Positions 46,436 to 58,088 of a stretch of 64,000 nt of DNA are shown here, piece after piece (the stretch's first letter is position 1; each line of letters begins with the position of its first letter). A program made the position numbers and the translations under genes. The stretch is from Aralia elata. Its lineage: Eukaryota; Streptophyta; Magnoliopsida; Apiales; Araliaceae. Below the pieces are notes generated by a model that saw nothing but the letters and a program-made list of their open reading frames with translations, searched no databases and was not told where the DNA came from. The DNA lies in the NCBI GenBank assembly GCA_034770075.1, contig CM068386.1:85347265-85411264 (forward strand), in the 5' to 3' direction.

Positions 46436-46925
46436 TCTCGTTCGGGGTCGGGTTTCGTCGCCGGTCACCCATCTCGTAACCCCCGGGTATCGTCGCTGGT
46501 TGGCTGTCTTGTCGGGGCCGGGTTTCGTCACCGGTCACCCATCTCGTGATCGCCGGTTATCGTTGCCGTCGATCGTCTCGTCGGGGCCGGGTTTCATCGC
46601 CGGTCACCCATCTCGTAATCGCCGGTTATCGTTGTCGTCGATTATCTCGTCGGGGCCGGGTATCGTCGCCGGTCACCTATCTCGTAACCCCCGGTTATCG
46701 TCGCCGGTTGGTTATCTTGTCGGAGCCAGTTTTTGTCGCCGGACATCCATCTCGTAATCACCGATTTTCGTCGCCGGACGATTGTCTTGTCGGGGCCGGG
46801 TATCGTCGCCGGTCACCCGTCTCGTAACCCCCGGTTATCGTCGCCGGTTGGTTATCTTATCGGAGCCGATTTTCGTCGCCGGACATCCATCTCGTAATCG
46901 CCGGTTATCGTCGCCGGTCGATTGT
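46436..46925. repeat. Tandem array, about 72-bp unit with 36-bp halves
   Basis: About six to seven copies built from CGTCGGGGCCGGGTTTCGTC, CGCCGGTCACCCATCTCGTA and ATCGCCGGTTATCGTCGCCG. It sits in the same place as the 70-bp array of Tat1 and shares the skeleton CTCGTAATC-CCGG-TCGT-CCGGT-GATTGTC. Confidence 0.85.
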
Positions 46926-48440
46926 CTGGATCTCAGCCCTTCCTAGGGGTGTTAGTTGTTTGGATATCAGCCCTTCCCAAGGTGTTAGTTGTTTAGATAC
47001 CAGCCCTTCCCAAGGTCTTAGTGTTTGGATATCAGCCCTTCCCAAGGTGTTAGTGTTTTGGATATCAGCCCTTCCCAAGGTGTTAGTGGTTTGGATACCA
47101 GCCCTTCCTAAGGTGTTAGTGTTTTGGATATCAGCCCTTCCCAAGGTGTTAGTGGTTTGGATACCAGCCCTTCCCAGGGTGCTCACCATCTTGTTGTGGT
47201 TTGTGTGGATCTCAGCCCTTCCCAGGGTTTGTTATTTTTTGTCTTTTTTTGTGTGGATATCAGCCCTTCCTAGGGTTGCTCACCATCTTGTCGTGGTTCG
47301 CTTGGATCTTAGCCCTTCCCAGGGTTTGTTATTTTTTGTCTTTTTTTTTGTGGATATCAGCCCTTCCCAGGGTTGCTCACCATCTTGTTTTGGTTCGCGT
47401 GGATCTCAGCCCTTCCCAGGGTTTGTTATTTTTTGTCTTTTTTGTGTGGATATCAGCCCTTCCCAGGGTTGCTCGCCATCTTGTCGTGGTTCGCTTAGAT
47501 CTCAGCCCTTCCCAGGGTTTGTTATTTTTTGTCTTTTTTTTTGTGGATATCAGCCCTTCCCAGGGTTGCTCGCCATCTTGTCGTGGTTCGCTTGGATCTC
47601 AGCCCTTCCCAGGGTTTGTTGTTTTTTGTCTTTTTTTTTATGGATATCAGCCCTTCCCAGGGTTGCTCGCTATCTTGTCGTGGTTTGCGTGGATCTCAGC
47701 CCTTCCCAGGGTTTATTGTTTTTTGTCTTTTTTTTGTGTGGATATCAGCCCTTCCCAGGGTTGCTCACCATCTAGTCGTGGTTCGCTTGGATCTCAGCCC
47801 TTCCCAGGGTTTGTTGTTTTTTGTCTTTTTTTTTTGTGGATATCAGCCCTTCCTAGGGTTGCTCGCCATCTTGTCGTGGTTCGCTTGGATCTCAGCCCTT
47901 CATAGGGTTTGTTGTTTTTTGTCTTCTTTTTTTGTGTGGATATCAGCCCTTCCCAGGGTTGCTCACCATCTTGTCATGGTTCGCTTGGATCTCAGCCCTT
48001 CCCAGGGTTTGTTATTTTTTGTCTTTTTTTTTGTGGATATCAGCCCTTCCCAGGGTTGCTCGCCATCTTGTCGTGGTTCGCTTGGATCTCAGCCCTTACC
48101 AGGGTTTGTTGTTTTTTGTCTTTTTTTTTTGTGGATATCAGCCCTTCCCAGGGTTGCTCGCCATCTTGTCGTGGTTTGCGTGGATCTCAGCCCTTCCCAG
48201 GGTTTGTTGTTTTTTGTCTTTTTTTGTGTGGATATCAGCCCTTCCCAGGGTTGCTCACCATCTTGTCGTGGTTCGCTTGGATCTCAGCCCTTCCCAGGGT
48301 TTGTTGTTTTTTGTCTTTTTTTTTGTGGATATCAGCCCTTCCCAGGGTTGCTCGCCATCTTGTCGTGGTTCGCTTGGATCTCAGCCCTTCCCAGGGGTCA
48401 CTGATTGGTTCGATACCAGCCCTTCTCAGGGGTCGTTGAT
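46926..48440. repeat. Tandem array: 30-bp units then about 12 copies of a 97-bp unit
   Basis: 46926-47190 holds about eight copies of a 30-bp unit (GGATATCAGCCCTTCCCAAG plus GTGTTAGTGTTT). 47190-48440 holds higher-order units of about 97 bp, each with two CAGCCCTTCCCAGGG cores, a TTTTTTGTCTTTTTTT tract and a CTCGCCATCTTGTCGTGG spacer. The start of successive GGATATCAG cores is 96-101 bp apart. All three plus-strand frames are largely open over more than 1 kb because the monomer has no stop in them; I do not call a gene. Confidence 0.9.
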
Positions 48441-49648
48441 TGGTTTTGAGTGATTTTTTTTTTTTTAGATGGGATGTGTGATCGGCTTCATGTCCTGGAT
48501 CTCCCACCAACATCGTCCACGTATCATGCCGCAAAAGCCATCACTCTGATTATTTGTGAGGTTGAAAGCGACGCACTTGTACTTTCCCGAAGATTTTCAT
48601 TTTGATCGTACCTGCATGCATGGAAAAGATGTTATGTATGATCTGACAGATATGTTATGGACAGATGCATGTGCACAACATATGTTTAGATAGAAATGAC
48701 CCCTGTTTAGTCAAATGATACGATTCGACCGTCGTCATTGTTTGTCAACATTTGATTGGATCACGCCTTGTCGTGAAGTGTAGTCCCTAGACTTCAACAT
48801 TGGTTTGGTACTCTGCCTGTTCTTGGTCGTCTTCATTTCATCGAGTTGAGGCAGTCTGTTTCGCTCTCTGTGATGATCGACAGCTATGTTGGGCTCTTTG
48901 GCCTTTTGATCATTTCTGTTGGCCGATATGTTGTTGTCCCCGCATTATATCATCCTCGTATATGCTCATGCACGGGGATCATTTGGATGTCGAGGCAATG
49001 ATAGTCAGGATTGGGGAGAAGTCCAATGACGAGAAGTTCTGTGCGGCCTCAGCTTCCTTCCATTTCACGATTCTTAACTGTCCCAGCCTTGGCCCGTGTT
49101 GTTACCAAGAATTTCTATCGAAAACTCGCGATGCTGATCGTGCTGAATTATCCACAGCTCTGCAAGATCCTGCATATCAGATGACTAACAAATGCCAAAA
49201 CTTGAAGGCTCGGATCGTTAGTGTTAGTTCAACACAAAGATATTATAATCTTTACAAAAGAGTAAATGCAGTTAAAGCACATGAAATTGAATATCTGTTG
49301 ATCGCACAATCTAGCAAGTTGTGAACCGTGCATGTACTAGATTGGAAGTTATTTTTGATCCTTCGTGATTGATGATCTTCTATTTAACGAGTTATGAAAT
49401 CGTAAGAAAACCTTCAAGCATTCATGGTCATTGTACGTGAGTAAGATCGAATTCAAAAGAACTACCTTCCCTCGTCAAAGGTACTCTGTCTCCATTCTCG
49501 ACAACGTCCTTAGCAGGATTGACGTCATATGACAAATGCACTGTGCGATGCAGCATTCAGTAGGGGTTTTTCTTTCATGACTTGTCGTTTTAAGGCCGAG
49601 AGTTTTTTCATATTATCTTTTCTCTTTATTAGCCCACGTCACTTGTCT
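48441..49648 (+). other. Unassigned Tat2 internal sequence with a 174-codon open frame
   Basis: An open frame at 48800-49324 (starting MVWYSACSWSSSFHRVEA) shows no similarity I recognise, and it is Cys-rich at the N-terminus. It is unlike both antisense genes of Tat1. The rest has no supported gene. It may be a decayed 3' UTR or captured sequence. Confidence 0.3.
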
Positions 49649-50136
49649 CGTTTTCTTAGGCTATTCAAAGTTACCCATTTAACAAGTTTTGGACCAATGG
49701 CTCCCAAACCAGACGGTTTTGGGGCATTAGGTGTATAGACACCCCTTCGGATTTACTTACTCGAGTAACAAAGGCCACGGTTCGAGACAAGCTTGTGGTC
49801 TGCACCATTCATTCTTTGCTTGACCTTGCGCAAGATTCGCTTTCTTAGGCTTGAGTTACCCATGTAGCGAGTGTTAGGCCAGTGACTCCCAAACCAAATG
49901 GCTTTAGGGCACCAGATGTAGAGACACCCCTTAGGCTTAATTACTCGAGTAGCTCATGACACGATTCGAATCTGCTCGGGCCTCCTCTACTGTAATGCTC
50001 GTTTTCTTAGGCTCTGAGTTACCCATGTAACGAGTGTTGGGCCAACGACTCCCAAACCAGATGGCTTTAGGGCACCAGGTGTAGAGACACCCCTCGGGCT
50101 TAATTACTCGAATAACCCAGGCCACGATTCGAAACA
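49649..50136. repeat. Three tandem copies of a 160-190 bp unit
   Basis: Copies start at about 49649, 49838 and 50000 with CGTTTTCTTAGGCT or a variant. Each includes GAGTTACCCATGTAACGAGT, CTCCCAAACCAGATGGCTTT and GGTGTAGAGACACCCC. Copies 2 and 3 are the most alike. Confidence 0.85.
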
Positions 50137-50748
50137 TTAGCTTGATGATCATTTATCGTCTGACTTCTTGATTTTAGCTTGATAATTATTGACTGTCTGA
50201 CTACGTGTTAATCACCATCAACGTCGTCATAGCTTTATACCCCACAACTGAAAGTTTGTGCAAATGCAAAGTGAAGGCTGTCACATGAGGTCGATTCTGT
50301 CACAAACGTTACTTTGAATTAAGGCTTTGTACCCGATCAAAAGGTTGAATAGCCTTCTTCGTCTAATCATACTCACGATCGTGCTCCACGGTTGTTTGTC
50401 AGAATTAATCCGATTCCTATTAAGTCAAATAGAATCCCCTTTCACGCGGATCATCGTATCCCGGGAAAACTATGCTTGACAAATGCCAGATGATCGTACC
50501 GTTGAAGATTGAATTGCCATGAGGTAGCATTTGATGATGATGGTGCATGTTGATGGGATTGTTGCATGGGTACCAATTTGCACATCATCATTTCCTGGGT
50601 AGTGACAAATGCCCCAGTGTTAAGTTGCTTTTCTTGTGATCTCCCTCGTACTGTTTGCATCGGTATCTTGCTGGCTGACAAAAGATCCGGTCCTTTGACT
50701 TGTTGAAAGGTTTGGGGGATTTTTGATTTTTTTTTTTGACGGCTCCTT
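50137..50748. other. Tat2 internal sequence, nothing recognised
   Basis: A minus-strand frame at 50681-50451 has no recognisable similarity. It ends in a T-rich run (about 50728-50738) just before the pol fragments. Confidence 0.4.
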
Positions 50749-52211
50749 TTAATTTAGAGCGAACTTCCCCATAGTTTCGTCTTGGCAGGGCGCGATCCTT
50801 TTGAGGACTAAATCATTTATTTTGAATTTTCGGGATCGCACCCTCTTGTCGTATGCCCGGGAGATGTGTAAGGGGCTGCCCCTCCAAAGGTGCGAACTGA
50901 GGTTCGATAGGCATATAAGGTGAGCGACAATAAATCCGGCCATCCCCGATGATTGGCGGGCATTCTTCCCATGATCGTCTTTGCAGCCCCCACTGCCCCA
51001 CTCATTTTGGGCCGATAAATGACTGAATCAAAATGTTTGATCTTAAATTTGTCATATATCTCCTCCTTGAGGGCATCGTTCAGATTTCTATAGTCGATGC
51101 GGCCCCTTACTTCTCCTCCAAGTTGTGGTACTGGATTCTGTCGAAAAGCTATTCAGGGTAAATAGACACCGTGATGATTCCTGCTTTACACCGCTTGACA
51201 ATCTCGTCCTTCCCTTTCAACCTCCATCCAGGCTTCAACATTCTCAACTTTTGCTTAATTGGTCGGAACCCTCCTTGATGGGCGGTCGATGTCCTATAAC
51301 GTCTGTGGACAATCCACTCATGTCGCCACGGGACCAAGCGAACATATCTCCATACAGGCTCAACAACTCGGCTTTTTTTTTTTTTTTTTTTAAATGTCAA
51401 ATTTGCCCCTACTCCGGGTTCTTTGTGATCGTTAGGGGTTCTGATGTTTGATGGCGATGGTTTGGTCTAAGTCGGGTTTGGGTTTATCTTCGACCCCTCC
51501 TTTGATCTCGTCAGGCATATTGTCGATATCTGTCTCATCCTGCGCAATCCCCATCAGATCGAAATCTAGCTCTATACCAAAATCGTGATCCTCCTTCAAA
51601 TTTGGCCTATCGCTTGTCAGGCTAGAATGCCTCCAATCGGGGTACTCCTGGATTTACCCCTTCCTGGATATCACCCGCTGCACGGTCCAACTGGCCACGG
51701 TGAGGTCAAGCAATGGAGCTCATTAGGAGGTGCATGGATCGCATTGGCATGGACTTGGCCTTTGATGGCATTTCCTGACATGAGCATCGCAGTCAGTTTT
51801 CATGGTTAGCCAGTAGTGACCCGTTCACATGATTTTCTTTGCCAACAATGCTCTGCTCATATGGGCTCCGCACACATCGCCATGTACTTCGTTCAGTTGT
51901 TTGTGGGCTTCTTCGGCTTCCAGACATCTCAGCAGTCCCGTAGCTAGGTCCCATTTATGCCCTTTGGTGCTGTATATTCCCATGGCCTGCCGGATGACCA
52001 ATTCGAGTCTCCAACTACTATCATCTTTTGGATTCCCATTCCCAGGGCTAATCTCAGTCCTAGGATGAATCCCTTGTATTCGACCGTATTGTTGGAGTGG
52101 CAGAACTGTAACTTCATGGCTATCGGCCTCTGTCATTTGGATGGATGGAGTATGGACTTTACGGCCTCTTAGTATTGTGCCAGTTACGAATTGGCAGATG
52201 CATGTCAACAC
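50749..52211 (-). pseudogene. Rearranged pol fragments of Tat2
   Basis: On the minus strand, from 52211: an RNase H/integrase N-terminal piece (LELVIRQAMGIYSTKGHKWD; AEEAHKQLNEVHGDVCGAHM). Then pre-RT pieces near 51600-51470 and 51400-51149 (GGFRPIKQKLRMLKPGWRLK; KAGIITVSIYPE). Then an integrase C-terminal piece (RMPANHRGWPDLL; YDKRVRSRKFKINDLVLKRI) to 50749. Compared with Tat1, RNase H/integrase sequence precedes pre-RT sequence, and the RT core, protease and gag are gone. A poly-T/poly-A run at 51373-51391 marks one junction. No product is possible. Confidence 0.75.
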
Positions 52212-53035
52212 TGATGCATGATTATTATTATTTCTTTTTCTTTTTCTTCTTTTTCTTTTTCTTTTTCCCCCTTTTTTTTTGTGGTCGAATATGCCCCTAA
52301 TCCGGGTTCTTTGTGATTGCTATGCCACGCCTTCACGGTCCTCTAATTTTATCCTGCAAAACAAGGTCATTGTTCGATGACAGGATAGTATTTAGAAGTT
52401 TTTAGAAAACCTTGGTACGTGGCACAGATTGCCCTCCTGCAAAAAACCATGTCAGTATTCTCTTTATATGTGCAGGTGATGCAATCACATGATACAGGAC
52501 ATATTTATTATGATGATGACGGTATGACAGTTGTATGCCCTTTACATGACATTTATTTGACTGAATGATAAAAGGGCATGAAGAAGCTTCCCTTCCGTTA
52601 GGTTTATCAGAGGCTGACCTACCCTAGGGTTACTCTCGCGGGCTTTTCGGCATGAAGGTCCCCAAATCTTCGCAATCTACTTGTTTGATTCCTTTCGATT
52701 GGAGCGGATTTGGGTGGTGCGTTTCCTGAGCCATCTCCGGGGAGCAGCCCCTTCGAGTCCAGTAATAAGCAACCGACAGGTTCGCCTCAGGAGGAGGTAC
52801 ACTCTCAACATACATTCACATTCATCGTCCTCACCGTATGCAAATGATTACTTTAAAATAAAGCAATTCCATTCAAATATTCACTTATTGGACAAAACAC
52901 ACATTCACACAACAAAAGTAAAAAAGATCAAAATATCGCATGCACACACATATTCATGAGTTTGGAAGGATAGGATAGCATCAAGATTTAAACGCGGCTT
53001 AAGCCCTCTAATGATTCCCCAGCAGAGTCGCCAGC
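52212..53035 (-). other. Tat2 leader and Arg-type PBS
   Basis: TCCCCAGCAGAGTCGCCA at 53016-53033 lies two bases from the LTR. The leader from about 52560 is alike to both Tat1 leaders, including GTACACTCTCAACATACATT. A CTTTTT/TTTTTT low-complexity run lies at 52230-52280. No gag start was found. Confidence 0.75.
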
Positions 53036-54968
53036 TGTCGACGCCTGTTTTATCCGCTTATGCGATATTTGTCCTTTTCTGATTTTAGCCTTTTGATTAG
53101 ATGATTTTTTGGAAAAGGTCGGCTTGAATGTCGACGGGGTTTTGAAATATCATTTTTTATGATGAGCCAATTAACCAGAGTCGCCAGTTGGTATATTTGA
53201 AATGGATGTACCAACTCACCCGAGTTTTCGTTTTTTATAAATCGCTGGCTCATATGTGACTCTGAATTAATTGGTCTGCGAATCGAGATTCATAGAGTTC
53301 GGGGGCTTGCTTAAACGAGGGGAAGGTGTTAGGCACCCCCCGACTTCCGTGAAACACGGTTACCGCAATCTTGAGGCTTTCCTATCCTTTAATTCTCGAA
53401 TGTGTGTGTATGTGTGCGCGCGTGTGTGTGTGTGTGCCTATGTGAATGTTGTGGTGAGTTTGTATGAAAGAATCATTTGGATTTTTTAGGGAGAGTCGTG
53501 CTTTAATTTGAGAACGCTTCGGGATGTCTTTTCGGCATACACGAGAAAGCTTGATTCTTTATGAGAGAGGTTTGATTTTAATTGTCAAAAGCCATGGGAT
53601 TTTTCTTTAGGTGTCGTTTTGGCAAAACAAGAGTTTTAAACCTTCGTCAAAATAGGAATCGAGATCTATACGTTGCCCTCGTAACTCAAATGATGGGCAA
53701 TTTCTAGGATCTCTTTAACCCTATGCACAACGGTTTAATAAAACGTCACTTATTTTATGAAACAATTTTTGGGATGTCTGAAAACGATTTTCTTTAGCTT
53801 TCTCGTTAAATAGGAATCGGCATTCGTTAGCACTTGTCATTTTAAGCCTCGTGATGCTAACAACCTAATTTGATTGATTTTTATGAAAATCTTAGCGTTT
53901 AGCTTTGAAATCAATTTCGTCTCATAAATCAAATCAAGCATTAAAATGCGTTGGGGCTACTCATGGGCATGTAAGCCATCAAAATAACCCCGAACGCCCA
54001 CAATCGCATACTTTCACTATGACGGGGCCTTAAACACGATTCTCGCCTTGGCGTCGTTTTAAGGCCCGACGATTACATATTTACAATGAAGACTACATCG
54101 CTCCTACTACATATATCAAAAGATGTCCATCATCGGATTTGGACCACGGGGTCGCGCTCCTAGGCTCACAACCAAAATTGCTATATTAATATAACGAGCT
54201 AAAAATCACCAAACGGATATCATCGGGCCATTAGGAGGAATTTCGTTCCATTTGGAACCCTCACTAATAGCCCTCAATCCATGGATTCACAACAATATAC
54301 AAGAACAACTACATTTAATATAATTCGGATGACAAAAGCTTAACAAAAATGGTAAAACAAAATGCTTAAACAAAGGATTTTTCACCTTGCAAATAATCCC
54401 CACAATATGTATGAATTTGTGTATTGAACAGAGTAGAAATATATGATATGTAATCTCACAAAATGGATACAATTTCTCACTATTTCTCACTCTTTTCTCT
54501 CTTAATTTCTCTTATTTTCTGCTGTTTTCTCTCTCTTTTTCCGAGCTGCTGCCGCCTCTCCTTCTTCTCCCTTTTCTGTATGCAAAATGGCCTGATAAGG
54601 GGTTGCCCTAGGCAGCCGCAGATCAATCTGCGGCTGGCCTCGGTTTCCCCGCGCCCGTCGCGCACTTCAGCCGTCTCGCGCACTACCATTATTTTAATCG
54701 TTTGGCCGCAGATCAATCCGTGGCTGGGTGGGCTGATTTTCTCATTTTCCGAACCGCACCTCGATTCTCGTGTCGGATCATCAGTTTCTGCTGAAAGGCT
54801 TGCATTTTGTAGTCCGGGAACCGCTGGAAAAAGCGCCACATCATTCATGGGTGTTTGCTTCGCCCGACGTCGTGTTAACCTTGATCACAAGTCGTCGTGG
54901 CGGTTCATTTGACGGATTTGCCCTCCTATCAGGGTTAGTATACAAAGTGCAAAATTTGGGTGTCTACA
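53036..54968 (-). mobile_element. 5' LTR of Tat2 (1,933 bp)
   Basis: TGTCGACGCC to GTGTCTACA, with intact ends. It has one palindrome unit (54613-54636) where the 3' LTR has two. The fossil PBS CAGAGTCGCCA is at 53176-53186. Few differences from the 3' LTR. Confidence 0.9.
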
Positions 54969-56317
54969 AGTGGCTAAGAAGTTATAAAGTGCTTGATATC
55001 CCCCCCCCCCATTATCAAAATAGAGTGTGAGTATTTTGCATTTGAAATGATTTTCAACAAGGGACTTGAAGCGAACAAAGACATTGTACACATGTGATTT
55101 TCGTTTAAGAGGATACAACCATATATATCAACAAAAATAACATAATACTTGAAGTTGTCAATAGAGTAAAGAGGAGAGGTCCATATATCAGGAAACAAAA
55201 CTTTAAGAGGAGAGGATGTGGTGAGAGTGGAAATTAAAAAAGGTAATTTATGACTTTTATTGCACTGACACGAGTTACAATTGAAATTTACATCAAACGA
55301 TCGAAAGTAATCGAGCTTAAAGGAAGATACAATATGCTTGAAAATAGAAAATGATGAACGTCTTAGCCTATGATGCCACTCAAACGGTGTGGTCTTGACA
55401 CTAGAGAAAGCGATTAATGGAGAAGACTGGGACGAGGTAGTTGTTGGCCATTCATACACACCATCCTTAGTCCGACCCTGTAAAAGGATTGCCCCTGTAC
55501 ATAGATCCTTCACAAAAAAAAGGTGGGTGTGAATTCAATAAAAGTGTTGTTAAAACAACAAAACTGTGAAATAGAAATAAGATTTTTTTTTCATTGTAGG
55601 TACACAAAGAACATTAGATAATGAAAAGCATTGAGAAGGAGTAGATAGAGATGTGGAACCTATATGAGAAATAGGAAGACCCGTGTCATTTCAAATCACA
55701 ATATCGTTTGTGCCATCATAAGATGTGTGAAAGGAAACGTTGTTTAAATCAGAAGTGACATGGTGAGAAGCTCCACTATCGAGGAGCCAATTAGGAGTGG
55801 TAGAGGAGTTTGCGGTTGCAACATGAGCTCGAGGTTGCCAAGGAGTTAAAAGATGGGGTTGCTATTGATTACAGGAATGGAGAGGTGGTTGCAGGTTTGG
55901 GTGTTGTTGGCGAAAAATTGGACATTTAGAGACCACATGTCCCTGAGTATTACACCACTAGCAATGACCGAGGAATGGTCGAGGAGGAGGACGTTTGTCC
56001 TGGTTGGTTGTGGGGTGACCCATAGAAAGCCTGTGAGGGGACGAAAGCCAGGAAGATGGTGGAGAGTGGTTATTAGTTTGGCCTAGAGCATATCTGGTAT
56101 TGGTTGGATTAGCGGAGGCCGGAATAGGTGATGAACTGATCTTTTGACGAAGTGAAAGCTCCTTGTTGATAAGTTTTTCATGTAGTTTATCAAAAGAGAT
56201 TGGGGTCTCACAGCTATTAACAGCATCAATAACAAGTTGATATTCATCATCGAGACCCTCCAGAATTTTCTCAATAAGATCTTCATGATCAAGAGGTTTG
56301 CCAAGTGTCGTAAGTTT
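54969..56317 (-). pseudogene. Retrofit/Ale-type copia gag, protease and N-terminal integrase (part 1)
   Basis: Minus strand from 56317: gag blocks LGKPLDHEDLIEKILEGLDD and TPISFDKLHEKLINKELSLR (UBN2-type copia gag). A knuckle remnant (CNTQGHVVSKCP) and the protease WLLDSGASHHVTSDLNN near 55780 follow. Then GAG-pre-integrase (EWHHRLRRSSFSIFKHIVSS), the zinc Cys pair NCNSCQCNKSHKLPF and the integrase core start YYVIFVDIYG. It is interrupted at 54968 by Tat2 and at 56318 by T2. A poly-C run lies at about 54999-55009. Frames are broken. Confidence 0.85.
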
Positions 56318-58088
56318 TGTTAGGTTTGTATATAGCGCGAACATGTAATCCAATTGCATAAATAGTGCGGAAGCGTGATAAAATGGATTTTAAAATTTTA
56401 ATACAAACCATCACCATGATCTATCCTTGTGTTTAATTATCAATTAAACGAAAGAGAAAGAGAATAAGAATTATACCCTCATAGATCAAAGCTTTCTCGG
56501 GTACAAGTTCAACTCCTAGTCCTTCGTGTTCTCCTCGAATTCCACCGATGAGATTCCTTTCTTTGATCAACGTTAGCCACCCAAGTGTTTGGCCTCTAGA
56601 GGTGATCCACCAAGGAAGAATAGGTATTCAAGAAGTTGGGTGTTGGCAAAACCCTAGTTTCTATCTCTATAGAAATTGTAAGTACTCTCCACAATCTAAT
56701 ACAAGAGTGTGTAATCCTAATCTATGATAAGACTTCTCTTATTTATAGATGTAGGAAAAACCTTTTCTATTAAACTCCTTTAATTAATTATGCTCCTAAT
56801 CCAATTAGGAACTCATGAAAGAGTACTTCTATTAATTAATTCTCAATCCCTATTAGGAATTAAATAATAGTAATAGTAATAATAATAATAATAATAAGAC
56901 TCCTCTTATTAATTTATATTTAATATTTCCAAAATGTTAAATAAATATTAAGCTATTTAATTTATTCTATCTCCATAGACTAAATTAAATACACTTAACT
57001 TATTATTAAAATTATGCTATTTACTTCTTAAATAAATATTTTTCCTTTTGCGGTGTGACCCTTTAGGTTCTCCATATTAAACCTGTTGTGAATAAATCAA
57101 TTAGAACAATTCTAATTATATTTAAATAAATAAATTAAACTATTTAATTCATTTAAATAAATAATATTTATTCTACAATAAGGGTAAGCCCCCTTAGCGT
57201 TCAACGACTTTCCAGATAATATAGATTTCAACATTAATCACAAAAGAACCTTTCAGTGCATAGTTACCGTATAATTCAATCCTTCTACCATACAATGTCC
57301 CAATTAAATATAAGACATGAAATTTCTGTCAAGTCTTATTTTATTTAATTATATGTATTTCGATTCCCAAATGCATAAATCTAAATAATGCAAATTAAAA
57401 ACTCCCTTCTAATTTCATTCTGCCTTGGCGAAGGACTACTGAGTTCTCATTTATCGAATCACATAGGACATTCACATCTTTTACTAGACGCGCTAGATTC
57501 TTTGTTGATCATTCACATATCTCCATGTATAACTTATTATACCCAATCATACCCTTTGATATACCCTAAAGGTCTTAAGGGACATGTCAAAGTATAACTC
57601 ATCATACACAAGATACTATGATGATCTCAAGTCCAAGGATCACTTGTACTACTATCATTAGAGGAATTCCTATTGACAGGCGAGTAAAACTCCATTAGGT
57701 ATTCCTTAGCGAGCCACGTTCAGTGTACTTATTCTCCAATAATCACCAACATACTTGCTTTAGTGTCTCCACACAAATGATTATGAGATCAATCATCCTC
57801 TTCCTAAGAGCAAGCAACGTATGTACTAATCTATCCGGATTCACTAATCCCCTTTTTAGTAATCCAACGATTAGGAACGATTTTAGTTTGTGAGTTATCT
57901 TGAATTTAGATCTCATTAGCATGATCACCATCATGATTTTAAAAGTATTGCTTAAAACTATGGGTTTATCACATTTAATATAACAGCACTATGTAGATAA
58001 AGTAAAATGACTTTCATAATTGAATAAGATTACGAAGTATATGCTACATTATATCAAATATGATTGGCTTGTGTGCATACTACTTTCA
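56318..58088 (-). mobile_element. 3' LTR of T2 (1,771 bp)
   Basis: On the minus strand it starts TGAAAGTAGTATGCACAC at 58088, after the polypurine tract AAGTGGGAGAT, and ends CAAACCTAACA at 56318. TATAAATA is at 56740-56747 on the minus strand. It corresponds to the T1 LTR over its full length with moderate divergence and has a TAATAATAA repeat near 56870-56897. Confidence 0.9.

Larger units (their letters stand above)
44248..54968 (-). mobile_element. Coding-deficient Tat element Tat2 (10.7 kb) with perfect target duplication
   Basis: LTRs at 44248-46202 and 53036-54968 are flanked by AGTGG on both sides (44243-44247, 54969-54973). The copia integrase frame is continuous when read across the duplication. 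PBS, leader, polypurine tract and 3' UTR are present, but gag, protease and RT cores are missing; only rearranged fragments of pol remain. The two LTRs are nearly identical by eye, so the insertion is relatively recent. A young non-autonomous copy implies mobilisation in trans by an autonomous relative. Confidence 0.9.

Noticed and set aside
46960..48453. Several overlapping plus-strand frames of 170-290 codons as genes
   Set aside because: They are the same tandem monomer read in three phases; no start context, no domain, and frame changes with each unit.
53036..54968. Tat2 LTRs as two independent solo LTRs
   Set aside because: Identical AGTGG flanks occur only at the outer ends; PBS and polypurine tract are at the inner edges.
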